Source of the DNA: Galbula dea
Lineage: Eukaryota; Chordata; Aves; Piciformes; Galbulidae
DNA length: 64,000 nt
Direction of reading: 5' to 3'
NCBI GenBank assembly: GCA_013399015.1
Contig: VWZX01004909.1
Coordinates: 186,001 to 250,000 of the forward strand
How positions within the stretch are numbered: the first letter of the stretch is position 1; each line of letters starts with the position of its first letter. Shown here in pieces: positions 62,598 to 64,000 of the stretch. A program made the position numbers and the translations under genes. The notes under the pieces were generated by a model, which worked only from the letters and a program-made list of their open reading frames with translations, made no database searches and was not told where the DNA came from.

Positions 62598-64000
62598 CTA
62601 GGGAGAAAATAAAGGAAGGTCATCCTTTTGTTGAAAATAGTGTAAGAAGGCTGCAGCTGCTTCTGTGAAGGCCTGATGTGCACTGGGTTCTAGCTGCTGC
62701 CTCTCCTGCTGGGTAGGGTACAATGAATCCCCAGAACCACGTCATCAGGGCTATCATTAACATTTCTCTCTGCAAAATGTTATTTCACTGCAATTTGCTT
62801 CATTCATGGATGCTAGCACCAATAGACAGGGTGAATGAAGTCCTTCTCCAGGCTCTCTTTGTTCAAGGCTGTTAAAAACAAAGCCAGAAAAGAGATGGAG
62901 GTATGTGCCTTGGAGGCTTCTAGCCCTCATGTTAATGCCACCTGGCTCTCCTTTTCCCAGTAAGTAAGCTTAGGTTGTGCTCATGTCTGTTCACCTTCCA
63001 CACCCTTTGCTGCCTGCCATGATTCCCCACTTAGTACAAGTTCTACTGAAACCATTCAGAGGTTTTTCTCTCCCTGCCCATTCACCTCACAGAGCCTGGA
63101 GAATAATTTTATGCTTCTTAGTCTTTAATCTCACTGGAAACAATTTTAATGCCATTCCTTAAAGATTCTCTTTTCCTCCTTTTCTTTTCTTACCCCTGAG
63201 GAAGCCAGTTTCCAGGCTCTTTGCCTAGCCTCCTCATGCTCATGCAAGAGAAGCTTTGGTTCCTTTTACCTTTGAGCTAACTTTGTTCTCTTTCTAGCTG
63301 TCTCCTTGCAGCTGCTCCCAACAGCTCATGCTCATTCATGCAGACTTCCCTTAGCTCTAAGCTCATTCTGTTTCAGAGCTTTTCCAGTTGTTTGTTTATT
63401 GATGCAGTCTGTTTGCAATTCCCCTGCTTAAACATTTCCATGGAGAACATTTCACCCACAGCCCTCAAAGCTGCACAGATGTCACTGGTTTTCAGGAGAA
63501 GGAACAAGTAAATTTAGGTTATTTACCCAAGGACAGAGCTGGCAGTCCAACTTGTTGCCAGTCCTAAAACTCTTGTTGTACTATAACCACCAGATTGGTT
63601 ACTCCAAAAACACACAGGACAGCAAGAAGAATCTTGAACTTTGCAGCTTTATGCAACTTACTCGGTTTCAGTTAAGTGTTGGCACCTTATAAAAGGGATT
63701 TCACACTGAAATCTGTGCTATTGAGGGCAAATAGTCTATTTCTTACCAAGAGCTTGAGGTGAGTGTTTATCCAACCAAGGCTTTGCTGTCCTCCTTTTAT
63801 CTCTGATGGGGTTTAGGAACCACTTTCCTTAGGTTTGCCATGCCTGCATCTTCTGTGCAGCATATCTTAACAGCAATCCCAAAGAGGCCTCCCCAGGCTA
63901 TGCCTGGAGAATGCTGCAGCCTGATGATCGTTCATCTTAATTAGCATGTGCCCAGCTTCCCCCAGTATCTGACCCACTTACAGCTTCTGGCTAAATCAGT
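62598..64000 (-). other. BPHL intron
   Basis: 1.4 kb with no recognised exon or repeat. The exon encoding the region before NICQHLL should lie further on. Confidence 0.6.

Overview
The window is a stretch of bird nuclear genome. It holds a syntenic block of five vertebrate genes with GT-AG introns, CpG-island promoters and poly(A) signals, and it is studded with chicken-repeat-1 (CR1) LINE fragments. The human equivalent, recalled from memory, is 6p25.2 in the same order: SLC22A23, PSMG4, TUBB2B, TUBB2A, BPHL. I count about 27 CR1 pieces covering roughly a tenth of the window. That is more than I would expect in chicken and hints at a CR1-rich lineage such as Piciformes, but this is inference.

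Layout. 1-36.3 kb: 3' part of SLC22A23 on the + strand. Seven coding exons (13226-32102) encode the last 381 residues, transmembrane segments 5-12 of an MFS orphan transporter. A 4.2 kb 3'UTR follows. 37.4-39.3 kb: PSMG4 on the - strand, complete in three coding exons, starting in a CpG island. 39.7-46.5 kb: intergenic. 46.5-50.3 kb: TUBB2B on the + strand, complete in four exons, behind a large CpG island. 50.3-56.6 kb: intergenic, with one candidate microprotein exon. 56.6-57.4 kb: assembly gap and two minisatellites. 57.4-60.3 kb: TUBB2A on the + strand, complete. 60.3-64 kb: the last two coding exons of BPHL on the - strand.

How the genes relate. The only functional pair is the two tubulins. 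They encode 445-residue beta-tubulins that differ at one residue (55: Thr in TUBB2B, Ala in TUBB2A). Exons 1-2 differ at many silent sites, while exon 4 is almost identical over 1061 bp, a clear sign of recent gene conversion or an assembly copy. Their core promoters are also paralogous (CCAAT box, CRE-like site, TTTAAG TATA-like box). The other genes are unrelated neighbours: a membrane transporter, a proteasome assembly chaperone and a mitochondrial serine hydrolase.

I found no clearly new multi-gene system. The items most worth a second look are the tubulin homogenisation tract and its boundary at a CR1 insertion, a minisatellite apparently grown from a promoter element upstream of TUBB2A, and a small transmembrane ORF with a nearby RFX X-box between the tubulins.
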